DNA of 64,000 bases from Saccharothrix sp. HUAS TT1. Its GTDB lineage: Bacteria > Actinomycetota > Actinomycetes > Mycobacteriales > Pseudonocardiaceae. The notes beneath the pieces were generated by a model. The model ran no database searches, was not told the origin of the DNA, and worked only from the letters and a program-made list of their open reading frames with translations. Each line of letters begins with the position of its first letter. The first letter of the stretch is position 1. The position numbers and the translations under genes were made by a program. Location of the stretch: NCBI RefSeq assembly GCF_040744945.1, contig NZ_CP160453.1:6820001-6884000 (forward strand), given 5' to 3'. Below, in pieces: positions 42,934 through 52,255 of the stretch.

Positions 42934-43941
42934 TCAGAGCAGTGACGACAGCACGTGCTCCTCGGTGACCACCAGGCCCGTGGTGGTCATGACCTCGGCC
43001 AGGTCGGGGTCCCAGGCGGCCTCCGCGGGGCGGCTGGTCAACGTCGGCAGGTCGACGCCCCGGGCGATCAGCGTCGCGACGGCCTCGCGGTAGTCGTTCG
43101 CCGACATGCGCCACGCCGTGCCGCCGGTCCAGGCGAGGACGTCGTTGGTCGCGCGGATGCCGTCCGGCGTGAAGTCGTTGTGGCAGCGGACCACCTTGCC
43201 GGCGAGGTGGTGCCTGGCCTGCGCGGTGAGGCCGTTCGGGAGCACCACCAGCGGGCCGGGCACGCCGGATTCGAGCAGGCGCGGGCTGCGGACGACGGTG
43301 ACCTCCGGCGCTTCGAGGGTGTCGTTCAACGTCAGGTAGCCCTGGGAGGTCAGCACGGGGTTGCTGTAGGCGTCCTTGAAGATCCCCGCCCGCTCCCAGG
43401 TGGTGCCCATGAGTTCGAGCGCCTTGCCCACGATCCGGGCGAGCGGCTGCCCGTCGTCGAGGTCGTTGCCGGCCAGGGCGAACCGGGTCGTCGTCGGACC
43501 GAGCCTGCCGAGCACCGCGGCGGCCTGGTTGGCGAGCATCGGCAACGCGGGCCGCGGGATCCGGCCGTACCGGCGCACGTGCGCGATCCACGGTGCGGCC
43601 CACGGTTCGTGCAGCAGGTCGTGCTCGCGCAGCGCGAACTTCAGCACGGCGTCGGCCGTCGACGCCTCCCCCTCCGCCGTGGCCATGCCGATCGGCTTGC
43701 CGTGCAGCGCTTCCAGCACCTCGACCAGCGTGCTGCCGTGCGCGCGGACGTGCTCGTCCAGGCGTGCCAGGGAGATCTGCCGGCGAGCCGGGTGCGCGAC
43801 CGGCTTGCGCAGCAGTTCGGCGAGCGCCGCGGCGGTCTTCCCGTCCTCGACGCGGAGGCTGAACGCGGACCGGCCGCCACCCTCCAGGGTCTCGCGGGCC
43901 AGCCGCCACAGCTCGGCGAGCTCAGGTTGGTCCAGGTGCAC
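42934..43941 (-). CDS. TIGR02679/DUF2399-like protein with altered TOPRIM motifs
   Basis: 335 residues from GTG 43941, no Shine-Dalgarno sequence; TAGGCT 8 bases upstream could be a -10 giving a leaderless mRNA. The C-terminal half follows the order of TIGR02679 proteins, relatives of the Wadjet nuclease subunit JetD. Where they have ENP, this has VRSP (218-220). LPNG stands for the CTEG-like turn, HNDFTPDG (254-261) replaces HGDFDxxG, and AWRMSANDY (276-284) is kept. The metal-binding Glu and second Asp are thus lost and it is probably not a nuclease. No TIGR02677/78/80 partners are present. It lies 47 bases after the TPR gene. Confidence 0.65.
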   Translation of the reverse strand: MHLDQPELAELWRLARETLEGGGRSAFSLRVEDGKTAAALAELLRKPVAHPARRQISLARLDEHVRAHGSTLVEVLEALHGKPIGMATAEGEASTADAVLKFALREHDLLHEPWAAPWIAHVRRYGRIPRPALPMLANQAAAVLGRLGPTTTRFALAGNDLDDGQPLARIVGKALELMGTTWERAGIFKDAYSNPVLTSQGYLTLNDTLEAPEVTVVRSPRLLESGVPGPLVVLPNGLTAQARHHLAGKVVRCHNDFTPDGIRATNDVLAWTGGTAWRMSANDYREAVATLIARGVDLPTLTSRPAEAAWDPDLAEVMTTTGLVVTEEHVLSSLL

Positions 43942-43988
43942 CGGCCGAGCCTAGTTCCGCGACCCGGACCGCGCCCACGCCGACCCGG

Positions 43989-45770
43989 TCACCGGCCGGC
44001 GGCGGACACGAAGATCCGGGCGAGCCTCCCGGTCTCCCACTGCAGGCCGAGCCGGTGCTCGGCGAGGTCGTAGTTGACGGTGACCTCGCCGGTGGCGCGG
44101 TTCTCCCAGCTGTTGTGCGCGAGGGCGCCGTTCGCCCGCAGGTAGGCGTCGACCGGTCCGCGCTGCCCGTCGAGGTCGAGCCCGGAGATCACGCGGTCGG
44201 CGCCCGGGCAGAGGCCGACGTCGACGGTGACCTTCCGCACCAGCCCGTCGAGCAGCACGACGTCGACGCCGTCGTGCCCCGGGGCGACGGGGTCCAGCGC
44301 ACCCTGCCGGACGCTCGAACCGGGGAAGGTCCCGCGCAGTTCCGCGTACGGCGCAGAACGCTCGGACGCGCCGAGAGCGGCGTACATCGTCGCGATGACG
44401 CCGGTCAGCGACGTCCCGGGGACGGCGGGCAGGTCGTCGGCCGGGGGCTCCCCGGTCTTCCGGGACACCGGTCGCGGGTCCCGGCCACCGAAGTCGGCCA
44501 CCCGGTCCCAGATCCAGTCGGCCATCGACTCGGCGACGGGCTCGTCGGGCTGTCCGGGCCGACGTCGGACCAGCGCCCCGAAGGCGACGGCGACCAGGTA
44601 CGCCCCGGCGTCGTCGGTCATCACCTGCTCCCAGACCTCGTTCTCGGGCCAGTCCGGGTGCGCCGCCGGGTCGGCCTCGATCGCGGTGGCCTCGGCGATG
44701 ATCTCGGCCGCCGACATCAGGCGGAACGGCTCGGCCGGTCCCCAGGCGGCGCCGGAGCCGGGCTGCTGGCCGTCGTGCCAGGCCACCAGGTCCTCCGCGA
44801 CCATGGAGCCGATCTTGTCGACGTCGGCGGCAGCCGCGTCCTCGGCCGAGAGCGAGATCCCCGGCCGCAGGGTGGCCCGCAGGTCGGCCGGCATCACCTC
44901 GTCCAGCGCCGCCAACGCGGAGGCCAGGTCGGTGCCGAGCACCTGGTCGCGGAGTTGCCGCCACCCCAGCTCGATCACCCCGGTGCGGCGGATGTCCTCC
45001 AGCGTGATGTCCTGGGCGTGGGCGTTCTCGACGATCCGCAGCATCGTCCGGGCCGTCCCCACCAGGTTCTGCAGCAGCTCCTCGGTCGGGTCCTCGCGCA
45101 GCAGCCGCAGGCCGAGCCGTTCCGCGTCGGCGAACCGGTACTGCACCAGGTAGGCCCAGCCGAGCAGCAGGGCGACCCAGGAGTTCGCCGCGTCGGCCCG
45201 GATGGCCTCCTCGGCCGCGGGGGCGAACCGGTCGGGTGGCGCGAAGCTCCTCAGCAGGTGCACCGCGCGCGTCCCGAGCGCCCTGGGCAGGTCGTCCGGC
45301 GCCGTCCGGGAGCACAGCGCCACCGCCTGGTCGAGCCGGCGCCACCCGTCCTCGTGCTCCCCGCAGAGCGCTTGGGCGGACCCCAGCTCCATCCAGTCGG
45401 ACCAGTCCTCGTGCTCCTCGGCCAGCACGGTGCGCGCCCACCGCAGCGCCTCGGGGTGGTCGTGCTCGGCGAACGCCAGGTGCCGCAGGGCGCGAGCCGC
45501 GTTGACGAACTGGCCGTCACGGCGCCCGGCGACCCGGAGGTAGAGCCGTCGCGCCTCGACGGTCTCACCGCAGACCTCGCGGTGGTTGCCGAGCAGCAGC
45601 GACACGCTGCTCCGCTCCGGCTGGACCGCGAGCACCCGCAGCGCCAGCTCGGCGACCTCGGGGTGCGACGGCTGTGCCGCGAACAGCTCCCAGGCCAGGT
45701 CCAGGGTCCGTTCCACGGCGTCGACGTCGGCGTCGGCGGGGGCGGGGGCGTCGCGCCCGAAGTCGCTCAT
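43989..45770 (-). CDS. TPR-containing protein of the AAA+ operon
   Basis: 593 residues from ATG 45770, overlapping the AAA+ gene's stop by 4 bases. The first ~260 residues are degenerate TPR/helical repeats (HPEVAELALRVLAVQPERSS, ARRLYLRVAGRRDG, ALRHLAFAEHDHPEALRWAR). The middle is helical and acidic; the last ~130 residues look beta-rich (NYDLAEHRLGLQWETGRLAR). Family not recognised. Coupling to the AAA+ gene suggests it is an adaptor or substrate-binding partner of that ATPase. Confidence 0.7.
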   Translation of the reverse strand: MSDFGRDAPAPADADVDAVERTLDLAWELFAAQPSHPEVAELALRVLAVQPERSSVSLLLGNHREVCGETVEARRLYLRVAGRRDGQFVNAARALRHLAFAEHDHPEALRWARTVLAEEHEDWSDWMELGSAQALCGEHEDGWRRLDQAVALCSRTAPDDLPRALGTRAVHLLRSFAPPDRFAPAAEEAIRADAANSWVALLLGWAYLVQYRFADAERLGLRLLREDPTEELLQNLVGTARTMLRIVENAHAQDITLEDIRRTGVIELGWRQLRDQVLGTDLASALAALDEVMPADLRATLRPGISLSAEDAAAADVDKIGSMVAEDLVAWHDGQQPGSGAAWGPAEPFRLMSAAEIIAEATAIEADPAAHPDWPENEVWEQVMTDDAGAYLVAVAFGALVRRRPGQPDEPVAESMADWIWDRVADFGGRDPRPVSRKTGEPPADDLPAVPGTSLTGVIATMYAALGASERSAPYAELRGTFPGSSVRQGALDPVAPGHDGVDVVLLDGLVRKVTVDVGLCPGADRVISGLDLDGQRGPVDAYLRANGALAHNSWENRATGEVTVNYDLAEHRLGLQWETGRLARIFVSAAGR

Positions 45771-46939
45771 CGCATGCCTCGCTTGATCCGGTACGCCCGG
45801 AGCTGGTCGAAGGTGCCGTCGTCCACTCCGTACTCCAGCACCGGCGCCACCTGGTCGAACCAGGACGTCGTGGACGGGGTGATGCCGCCGACCGCGGCCA
45901 GCACCGCCTCGGTGGTGACCGGCACCAGCGCACCGCTGTTCATCGACTCGACCATCGCCTGCTGCAGCACGGTGGTCGTCAGGTGGCCGAGGTCGGCGCC
46001 GGAGAACCCCTCGGTCGCCGCCGAGACGGCGACGACGTCGACACCGTCGGCCGGCTTGCCCGCCAGCGCGCCCCGGACGATGGCCGCCCTGGCGGCCGCG
46101 TCCGGTGGCAGCACCAGCACCGTCTTGTCGATCCGGCCCGGTCGGCGCAGCGCGGGGTCGATGTCCCACGGCCGGTTCGTCGCGGCCAGGAAGTAGACCC
46201 CGTCGTTCGCGCCGGCCACGCCGTCGAGCTCCTCCAGCAGCTGGCTGACGAGCATCCGCATCGACTGCGACCCGCCGCCGCCGGAGGTGCGCCGCCCGCC
46301 GAGCGCGTCGAACTCGTCGAAGAAGATCACGCACGGCGCCGCGGCGCGCGCGTTGCGGAACACGCTCCGGATCGCCTTCTCGCTCTCCCCGATCCACTTG
46401 CTGAGCAGGTCGGCGAGGGTCACGTGGATGAACGACGCGCCGAGGTCGCCGGCGATCGCCCTGGCGATGAACGTCTTGCCGCAGCCGGGTGGGCCGTACA
46501 TCAGCAGCGACCCGCCCGGCTTCTGCCCGAACGCCGCCGCCAGCTCGGGGTTGCGCAGCGGGGCCAGGAACGCGCTGTCCAGGTGCCGCTTGACCTCGGC
46601 GAGACCCGCGACGTCGGCCAGCGTCACCGCCGGGCGCTCGGCGTCCCACAGCGACGCCGACCCGGCAGCGCCGCTGTCACGGCGGTCCTCGTCGGCCGGG
46701 GCCGGGACCGGGTTCGAGTGGCGCATCCGCGCCGCCACCAGCCGGGCGCGCAGCAGTCGGACCCGCGCCGGGTCACCGCCGGAGGTCTCGAACGCCGCCA
46801 GTTCGGCGGCGGCGCGGTCCGGGTCCCGCTCCAGCAGCAGCGTGACGAAGTCCTCACGCAGGGCGAGGTTGCCGGGGTCGGCCGCCACCTCGTGCGCGAT
46901 CACCTCGACGAAGCCGTCGTCCGGGTCGACGCCGCTCAC
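45767..46939 (-). CDS. AAA+ ATPase of the FtsH/Cdc48 type
   Basis: 390 residues from GTG 46939 (4-base overlap with the preceding gene). A ~105-residue helical N-domain precedes a single AAA+ module: VAGLAEVKRHL, Walker A GPPGCGKT (149-156), pore loop LLSKWIGESEKAI, Walker B VIFFDEFDAL, sensor AATNRPWDIDPAL and arginine finger RRPGRID. The KWIGE pore loop is of the katanin/Vps4 type. No protease domain or membrane segment, so it probably remodels proteins, perhaps with the TPR protein downstream. Confidence 0.85.
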   Translation of the reverse strand: MSGVDPDDGFVEVIAHEVAADPGNLALREDFVTLLLERDPDRAAAELAAFETSGGDPARVRLLRARLVAARMRHSNPVPAPADEDRRDSGAAGSASLWDAERPAVTLADVAGLAEVKRHLDSAFLAPLRNPELAAAFGQKPGGSLLMYGPPGCGKTFIARAIAGDLGASFIHVTLADLLSKWIGESEKAIRSVFRNARAAAPCVIFFDEFDALGGRRTSGGGGSQSMRMLVSQLLEELDGVAGANDGVYFLAATNRPWDIDPALRRPGRIDKTVLVLPPDAAARAAIVRGALAGKPADGVDVVAVSAATEGFSGADLGHLTTTVLQQAMVESMNSGALVPVTTEAVLAAVGGITPSTTSWFDQVAPVLEYGVDDGTFDQLRAYRIKRGMR

Positions 46940-47379
46940 CGCGCGTCCCCGTCGACCCAGCGCTTCAGCAGGCCCAGGTTCGCCAGCGGGATGTAGTGGC
47001 CGATCCGCGGGTGGTCGAGCGTCACGCCGAAGACGCCCACCTGGCCGAACGAGGCGACGTAGTCGATCGCGGCGGGCACCGGCACACCGAGCAGCGGCGC
47101 CTCGCCGCCTTCCGGGTCGACCAGCCCGAGACCGCGGGCGGCTTCCCGCGCCCGCTCGGCGCTGCTGTAGAGGCAGATCATCGGGCGCTGCTCGAAGGCC
47201 ACCCCGTAGGGACGGGGTTGGTCGGCGGAGCCCCGCGCGATGAAGAACCACCGGTCCAGCGCGGCCACCTGCCGCCACAGCGCGACCTGCGCCGTCGTGT
47301 CGCCGGCGGGCGCCGCTCGGACCGCCGCGTCGAGGCGGTCCAGCTCGGCCACCGCCTCGGGGCTGTTGTCTGCCGTCAT
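46936..47379 (-). CDS. SseB-like protein
   Basis: 147 residues, ATG 47379 behind GGGAGAG. Features FFIARGSADQPRPY, PMICLYSSAERAREAARGLG and a C-terminal FGVTLDHPRIGHYIPLANL resemble the SseB N-terminal domain, a small alpha/beta fold of unclear function often next to type VII or stress genes. Its stop overlaps the AAA+ start. Confidence 0.5.
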   Translation of the reverse strand: MTADNSPEAVAELDRLDAAVRAAPAGDTTAQVALWRQVAALDRWFFIARGSADQPRPYGVAFEQRPMICLYSSAERAREAARGLGLVDPEGGEAPLLGVPVPAAIDYVASFGQVGVFGVTLDHPRIGHYIPLANLGLLKRWVDGDAR

Positions 47380-47514
47380 CCGGTTCTCTCCCGTTCGAGC
47401 CCAGCCGGCCGAGCCCGCGATCCTGGAGGCGCGGACCTGGCCGGTTCCCGGACAAGAGACAAGCACGCCGTCCGTCGTGGCGAACAGGCGGCCGGGTGCG
47501 CGGGGGTCGCGCGG

Positions 47515-48186
47515 CTACTGCTGCGAGATCTTCGGGTGACCCTCCGACGCCTGCACGACGACGATCCCCCGCCCGGTCAGCCCGAGCTGGTACGCCTCGC
47601 CCGAACCCCGGCCGATGGCCGCGGCCAGCTTCGCCGTCCGGCGGATCGAGGACTGCAGCGACGTGGACCACAGGACCGCGGACTGCATGTCGACGTGCGT
47701 CGGCACGTCCACGTCGAGCACGACCGGCGTCCCGTACGCCGTGACGGCGAGCGCCCCGGTGCCGGTGAACGTGGTGTTGAACAGGCCGCCGCTGAGCATC
47801 GACGCGCCCTCGACGCGGTTGATGTCCCACTTGAGCGTGCTCTCGAAGGCCAGCACGTTGTTGCCGTTGACGGTCACCCCCTCGTCCTCCAGGTGGATGA
47901 TGAACACCTCGTCGGCGTCCCGGGCGAGGAAGACGTCGCCGCTGCCCGACACCTTCATCAGGGACATGCCCTCGCCGGTGAGGGCCTTTTTGAACAGCTT
48001 CCCGATACCGCCGCTGCCCTCGTAGGCGAAGTCGACGTCGCCCTGGTAGGCCACCATCGACCCCTGCTGGGCGAAGAAGAACCCACCGGTGCCGGTGAGG
48101 TCCACCTTGAGCATGCGGTCGTTCTGGAGCTGGAAGCTGCCGGGTTCGACGGACCGCTCCGAGTGGTCGAAGAGTGAGCTGCGCAT
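47515..48186 (-). CDS. AIM24 family protein
   Basis: 223 residues of beta-rich sequence with short glycine-rich turns: DLTGTGGFFFAQQGSMVAYQG, SGSGDVFLARDADEVFIIHLE, SMLSGGLFNTTFTGTGALAVTAYG. This is the AIM24 (former DUF124) fold, found beside TerD and other stress modules. Biochemical role unknown. First gene of the minus-strand operon, divergent from the CHAT gene. The 163 bases between them should hold both promoters. Confidence 0.9.
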   Translation of the reverse strand: MRSSLFDHSERSVEPGSFQLQNDRMLKVDLTGTGGFFFAQQGSMVAYQGDVDFAYEGSGGIGKLFKKALTGEGMSLMKVSGSGDVFLARDADEVFIIHLEDEGVTVNGNNVLAFESTLKWDINRVEGASMLSGGLFNTTFTGTGALAVTAYGTPVVLDVDVPTHVDMQSAVLWSTSLQSSIRRTAKLAAAIGRGSGEAYQLGLTGRGIVVVQASEGHPKISQQ

Positions 48187-48349
48187 GGTCCGATGGTGTC
48201 AGGTGGTCGACCGGGCCCGCACCTCGGAGCGGAACGGAGGTCACCGACTCGGTGCGGTCGGGCGGCGGGGCGGTGATCGGTAACGCCGCGTCGATCGCGG
48301 CGACATCGTGGTGAACGCGCAAGAAGCTCAGTGGACCAGGGGTGAGCAC

Positions 48350-51300
48350 ATGCCGGTCAAGCGCCGCCAGTGGCACGTCGGGCATCGATTAACCGTCCGA
48401 GGCTGCGAGTTGGACCAGTACGGGCGGACCGAGGAGGCCGAGCAGGCGTTCCTGGGCGCCGCCGCGCACGGGGACTTCAACGGGATGTACAACCTGGGGC
48501 TGCTGGCCGAGCGGTCGGGGCAGCACGCCGCCGCCAGGCTCTGGTACGTCCGCGCGCACCGGGCCGGGCACCCCTGGGCCGCCAACAACCTGGGCGTGCT
48601 GCTGTACAACGCCGACGACCCGATGGCGGCGGTCTGGCTGCGGGCCGCGGTCGCGATGGGCCACCCGCAGGCCGAGGCCAACCTGCGGCTGCTCGCCCGC
48701 TCGTCGCCGCCCTCCGACGTGGATCCGCTGGTGTGGCCGCTGTACCTGCGCTCGCGCGCCGAGGCCGCCTACCGGCAGTTCACCGAGACCGACAACGACG
48801 CGGCCCTGGTGCGCTCGGTCACCCTGGCGCGGAAGGCGGCGCAGGCCGCGGGGGACGACCACCCCGCCCGCGGCCTGCTGCTGGACGACCTGCGCGACCT
48901 GCTGCGGTTCCGGTACGACCTGAGGGGGCGCAGCTCGGACCTGGACGAGGCCGCGGCCGTCGCGCTCACGGCTTTCGAGGCCACGCCACCGGACGGCGCC
49001 ACCCGGCTCGACGCCGCCCGGTCGGTCGTCTCCCTGATGCGCGACCGGTTCGAGGTCACCGGGGAGGTGGAGCAGCTGCTCTCCGCGCTCGACCTGGGCA
49101 AGCGGGCGTTGGCCGGGGCGCAGGAGGACGAGCGGCAACGGGGGAAGCTCGAAACCAGCCTGTGCGCCGCGCTGACGTCCTTGGCGCTCCACTCGGACTC
49201 GGGCGCCGACCTGGACGAGGCGGTCGAGCTGGGCCGGGCGGCGGTCGACCGGCTCACCGGCGGCGAGAAGGTCGTCGCGGCCACGAACCTGGGTGGGGCG
49301 CTGCAGCTGCGCGGCAGGTTGCGAGGGTCGCCGGACGACCTCGACGCCGCGGTCGAGGTGTTGCGCTCGGTCGAGCACTTGAGCGTGACCGAGGCCGTCC
49401 ACCAAGCCAATCTGGCCATGAACCTCGGGGCGGCTCTGAACGCACGGGCCGCGGTCACCGGCCGGTCCGGCGACGAGGACGCCGCCCGTTCCGCCGAGGA
49501 GCACGCCAGGACCGCGTTGCGAGCCATACCGGAGCACAATCCCACGACCCTGCTCCGCATGGCGCTCGCCGCCGAGGACGCCGACGCGATCGACGCCGCG
49601 TGGCGGGCGGTGGTGGCGCTGGCGCCGACCCACAGCGCGCGCCCGTCGCTGCTGGCGCACCTGGCCGGCGCCCTGCACAAGGCGGATCGGACCGAGGAGG
49701 CCCTGGTGGTGGCGCGGGAGGCGGCGGCCACCGCGGTCAGCAGGCACGCCAAGCTCGACACCCGACGGATACTCGCCCGGATCCTCTACGCGATGGACGA
49801 CGACACCGCTGCGGACGTCTTCGCCTCGGCGGCCGAGGTCTGCGACAGGACCGACGTGGGCTTCGCGGAGGTCCAGGTGGGTTTGGCGGGCGCCTTGTTC
49901 AAGCGTGACGAGCGCTCCCCGTCCGACGCCGACCGGTCCGCGGCGATGGCAGCCCTGCGCGAAGCCGCCGGCGCGGTCGGCTCCTCGCTGAGCGACCGCT
50001 TGTTCGCCACCCAGGTGTGGAGCGGCGCGGCCCGGGAGGCCGGCGACATCCGAAGCGCGCTGGAAGGTGCGCGCGAGGCGGTGTCCCTGCTCCGGGACAT
50101 CGGCTGGTCCCACGTCGACCAGGGCGACCGGGAACGGGGCCTCAAGAACGGCGCGGCGATGCCGAGGGAGGCGGCGGCGCTGGCCATCGCCCTCGGCGAA
50201 CCCGAACTGGCCGTCGAACTGCTGGAACAGGGCCGCGCGCTGATGTGGCGCTCGACGTTGCACTTGCGGGACGACTTCACCTCGGTCGCCGAACGCGCAC
50301 CCGCCCTGGCCGAGCGGCTGGAGGAGGTCCGCTCGACCATGCACGCCACGCCGCGGGAGGACTCGGAGACGCGGGCGCGACTGGCCCGGCAGTGGACCAG
50401 GCTGGTGGACGAGGTCCGGGAGCGGCCCGGCCTGGAGGACTTCCTGACCCCCGCCCCGTTCGCCGAACTCGCCCGCGCCGCCGACGAGGGGCCCGTGGTC
50501 ATCGTCAACATCAGCAAGATCCGCTGCGACGCCTTGGTGCTGCGGCCGAACCGGGGGGTCGAGGTCGTGCCCCTGCCCGGTGTGGACGTCCCGGGGATGG
50601 ACCTGGTGTCCAACACCTACCTGGAGCACCTGGGCGAGGCGGCGAGCCCCGACGCCTCCACCCACGTGCGTGACCGAGCGCGGCACACCGTGCACGACAC
50701 CCTGGAATGGCTGTGGGAGCGCATCGCCCACCCGGTGCTCCGCCACCTGGACCTGCCGACCGCGTCGGCGGAACCGCCCCGCGTGTGGTGGTGCCCCACC
50801 GCGTCGCTGGTGCCGCTGCCCCTGCACGCGGCGGGCCGGTACCCGCGCACCACCGGCGACCCGGTGGAACCGGTGGGCTTGCCGTACGCGGTGGTGTCGT
50901 CCTACACGACCACGCTCGCCTCGCTCGTCGAGGCACGCCGTCGCCGGGCGTCCGCGACCGCCGCGCCGCTGGCCGTGGGACTGGCCGAGACCGAACGCGG
51001 TCACGGGGCACTGCCCTCGGTGGTCGCGGAACTCGACGTGCTGCGGGGCCTGTTCACCGACGGGCGTTCGACGTTCCTGGTCGACGGGGAGGCCACCCTG
51101 GAAGCCGTCCGGCGGGAACTGCCGCGGCACGCCTGGGCCCACTTCGCCTGCCACGGCCGGCTCGACATGGTCGACCCCTCCACGTCGGGCCTGTGCCTGT
51201 GGGACGACGACCTGAACGTGCTGCACCTGGCCGACCTGCGCCTGGACCGGGCGGACCTCGCGTTCCTGTCCGCCTGCCACACCCGCCTCGGCGGCGGTGG

Positions 51301-51556
51301 CCTGCCGGACGAGGCGATCCACACGGCCGCGGCCCTCCGCATGGCCGGTTTCCGCCACACGATCGCCACCCTGTGGTCGGTCCACGACCGAGCCGCCCAG
51401 CGGGTCACCAGGGGCTTCTACGAACTGGTGCGCGAGGCGGACGGCCTGGACCCGACCGACGCCGCGACGGCGCTGCACCGGGCCGTCGCGGTCCTGCGCG
51501 ACCGGTACCCCACCAACCCGATCGTCTGGGCGCCCTTCGTCCACGACGGCCCGTGA
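48350..51556 (+). CDS. Sel1/TPR-repeat CHAT domain protease
   Basis: 1068 residues from ATG 48350 (AGGGGTGAG upstream); GTG 48308 would add 14. Residues ~30-110 contain Sel1-like repeats (DFNGMYNLGLLAERSGQHAAA, HPWAANNLGVLL). A long TPR-like helical array follows to ~650. The C-terminal ~280 residues form a CHAT peptidase with the caspase-type dyad: His 935 in HFACHGRLD and Cys 976 in LSACHTRLGGG. CHAT proteases act as effectors in bacterial defence, and TPRs commonly hold the activation signal. It lies between two minus-strand conflict-type operons and converges on the GTPase operon with 21 bases between stops. Confidence 0.88.
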   Translation: MPVKRRQWHVGHRLTVRGCELDQYGRTEEAEQAFLGAAAHGDFNGMYNLGLLAERSGQHAAARLWYVRAHRAGHPWAANNLGVLLYNADDPMAAVWLRAAVAMGHPQAEANLRLLARSSPPSDVDPLVWPLYLRSRAEAAYRQFTETDNDAALVRSVTLARKAAQAAGDDHPARGLLLDDLRDLLRFRYDLRGRSSDLDEAAAVALTAFEATPPDGATRLDAARSVVSLMRDRFEVTGEVEQLLSALDLGKRALAGAQEDERQRGKLETSLCAALTSLALHSDSGADLDEAVELGRAAVDRLTGGEKVVAATNLGGALQLRGRLRGSPDDLDAAVEVLRSVEHLSVTEAVHQANLAMNLGAALNARAAVTGRSGDEDAARSAEEHARTALRAIPEHNPTTLLRMALAAEDADAIDAAWRAVVALAPTHSARPSLLAHLAGALHKADRTEEALVVAREAAATAVSRHAKLDTRRILARILYAMDDDTAADVFASAAEVCDRTDVGFAEVQVGLAGALFKRDERSPSDADRSAAMAALREAAGAVGSSLSDRLFATQVWSGAAREAGDIRSALEGAREAVSLLRDIGWSHVDQGDRERGLKNGAAMPREAAALAIALGEPELAVELLEQGRALMWRSTLHLRDDFTSVAERAPALAERLEEVRSTMHATPREDSETRARLARQWTRLVDEVRERPGLEDFLTPAPFAELARAADEGPVVIVNISKIRCDALVLRPNRGVEVVPLPGVDVPGMDLVSNTYLEHLGEAASPDASTHVRDRARHTVHDTLEWLWERIAHPVLRHLDLPTASAEPPRVWWCPTASLVPLPLHAAGRYPRTTGDPVEPVGLPYAVVSSYTTTLASLVEARRRRASATAAPLAVGLAETERGHGALPSVVAELDVLRGLFTDGRSTFLVDGEATLEAVRRELPRHAWAHFACHGRLDMVDPSTSGLCLWDDDLNVLHLADLRLDRADLAFLSACHTRLGGGGLPDEAIHTAAALRMAGFRHTIATLWSVHDRAAQRVTRGFYELVREADGLDPTDAATALHRAVAVLRDRYPTNPIVWAPFVHDGP

Positions 51557-51577
51557 GGGACCGCACGACGTGTGGGC

Positions 51578-52255
51578 TCAGGGCGCGTACCGGATGGCGG
51601 CGGCGATGGCGGCGGCGCCCGTCCAGCGCCGGGAGGTGGTCGTGCTGTCGTGCTCGACCACCTCCGCGCACAGGCCGTGCAGCAGCCACGGGTCCAGCTC
51701 GCGCAGGGTGCGGGACAGGTTCGGTACCCGGTTGATGCCCAGGCTGTGGTGGCTGGGCGCGCCCAGCATCCGCTCCACGCGGTCGCTCCGGCAGCGCACG
51801 GCCGCCCGCTCGTCGCCGGCGTGGTGGACCAGCTCCCGTCGCCACGACGTCGCCAGCAGCAGTTCGGCGCTGTTCCACCGCTGTCGCGTCTCGCCCACGG
51901 TGGGCGCGGACAGCGCGGACCGCGCCGACCGGCGCAGGTACCACGCCACGACGAGTCGACTGCGGAACTCCCGCGCCGCTCGCGGGTCGCCGCTGATGCG
52001 GTCCAGTTTGGACAGTGCGGTGACGCTCGCCGGCGGTAGCCGCTTCGCGGGCAGCGGCAGCAGCAGCACCACGACGTCGGCGCCCGCGTCGATCTCGAAG
52101 GGGTCGATCTCCAGCGCGGGCGCCGCGTGCCCCGCCAGCGCCGCGCACAGCGGCCCGCCGACGCCGTACCCGGTGCCGTCGACCACGACGACACCGGTGT
52201 GCGTCACGGTTTCCGGCTCGGTGAGCGCGCGGCGACGGCGCAGGAACCCGATCAC
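51578..52255 (-). CDS. Uncharacterised protein, last gene of the GTPase operon
   Basis: 225 residues from GTG 52255, overlapping the previous stop by 4 bases. HTGVVVVDGTGYGVGGPLCAAL at the start could be a nucleotide-binding-like strand-loop, and DVVVLLLPLPAKR follows; the rest is helical and rich in Arg and Trp. No membrane segment and no family recognised. Its place in the operon suggests a cytoplasmic partner of the two membrane proteins before it. Confidence 0.6.
   Translation of the reverse strand: MIGFLRRRRALTEPETVTHTGVVVVDGTGYGVGGPLCAALAGHAAPALEIDPFEIDAGADVVVLLLPLPAKRLPPASVTALSKLDRISGDPRAAREFRSRLVVAWYLRRSARSALSAPTVGETRQRWNSAELLLATSWRRELVHHAGDERAAVRCRSDRVERMLGAPSHHSLGINRVPNLSRTLRELDPWLLHGLCAEVVEHDSTTTSRRWTGAAAIAAAIRYAP

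Noticed and set aside
42934..48186. Wadjet (JetABCD) defence system
   Set aside because: Only one JetD-like protein with lost catalytic residues is present; no SMC-like or other Jet subunits were found.
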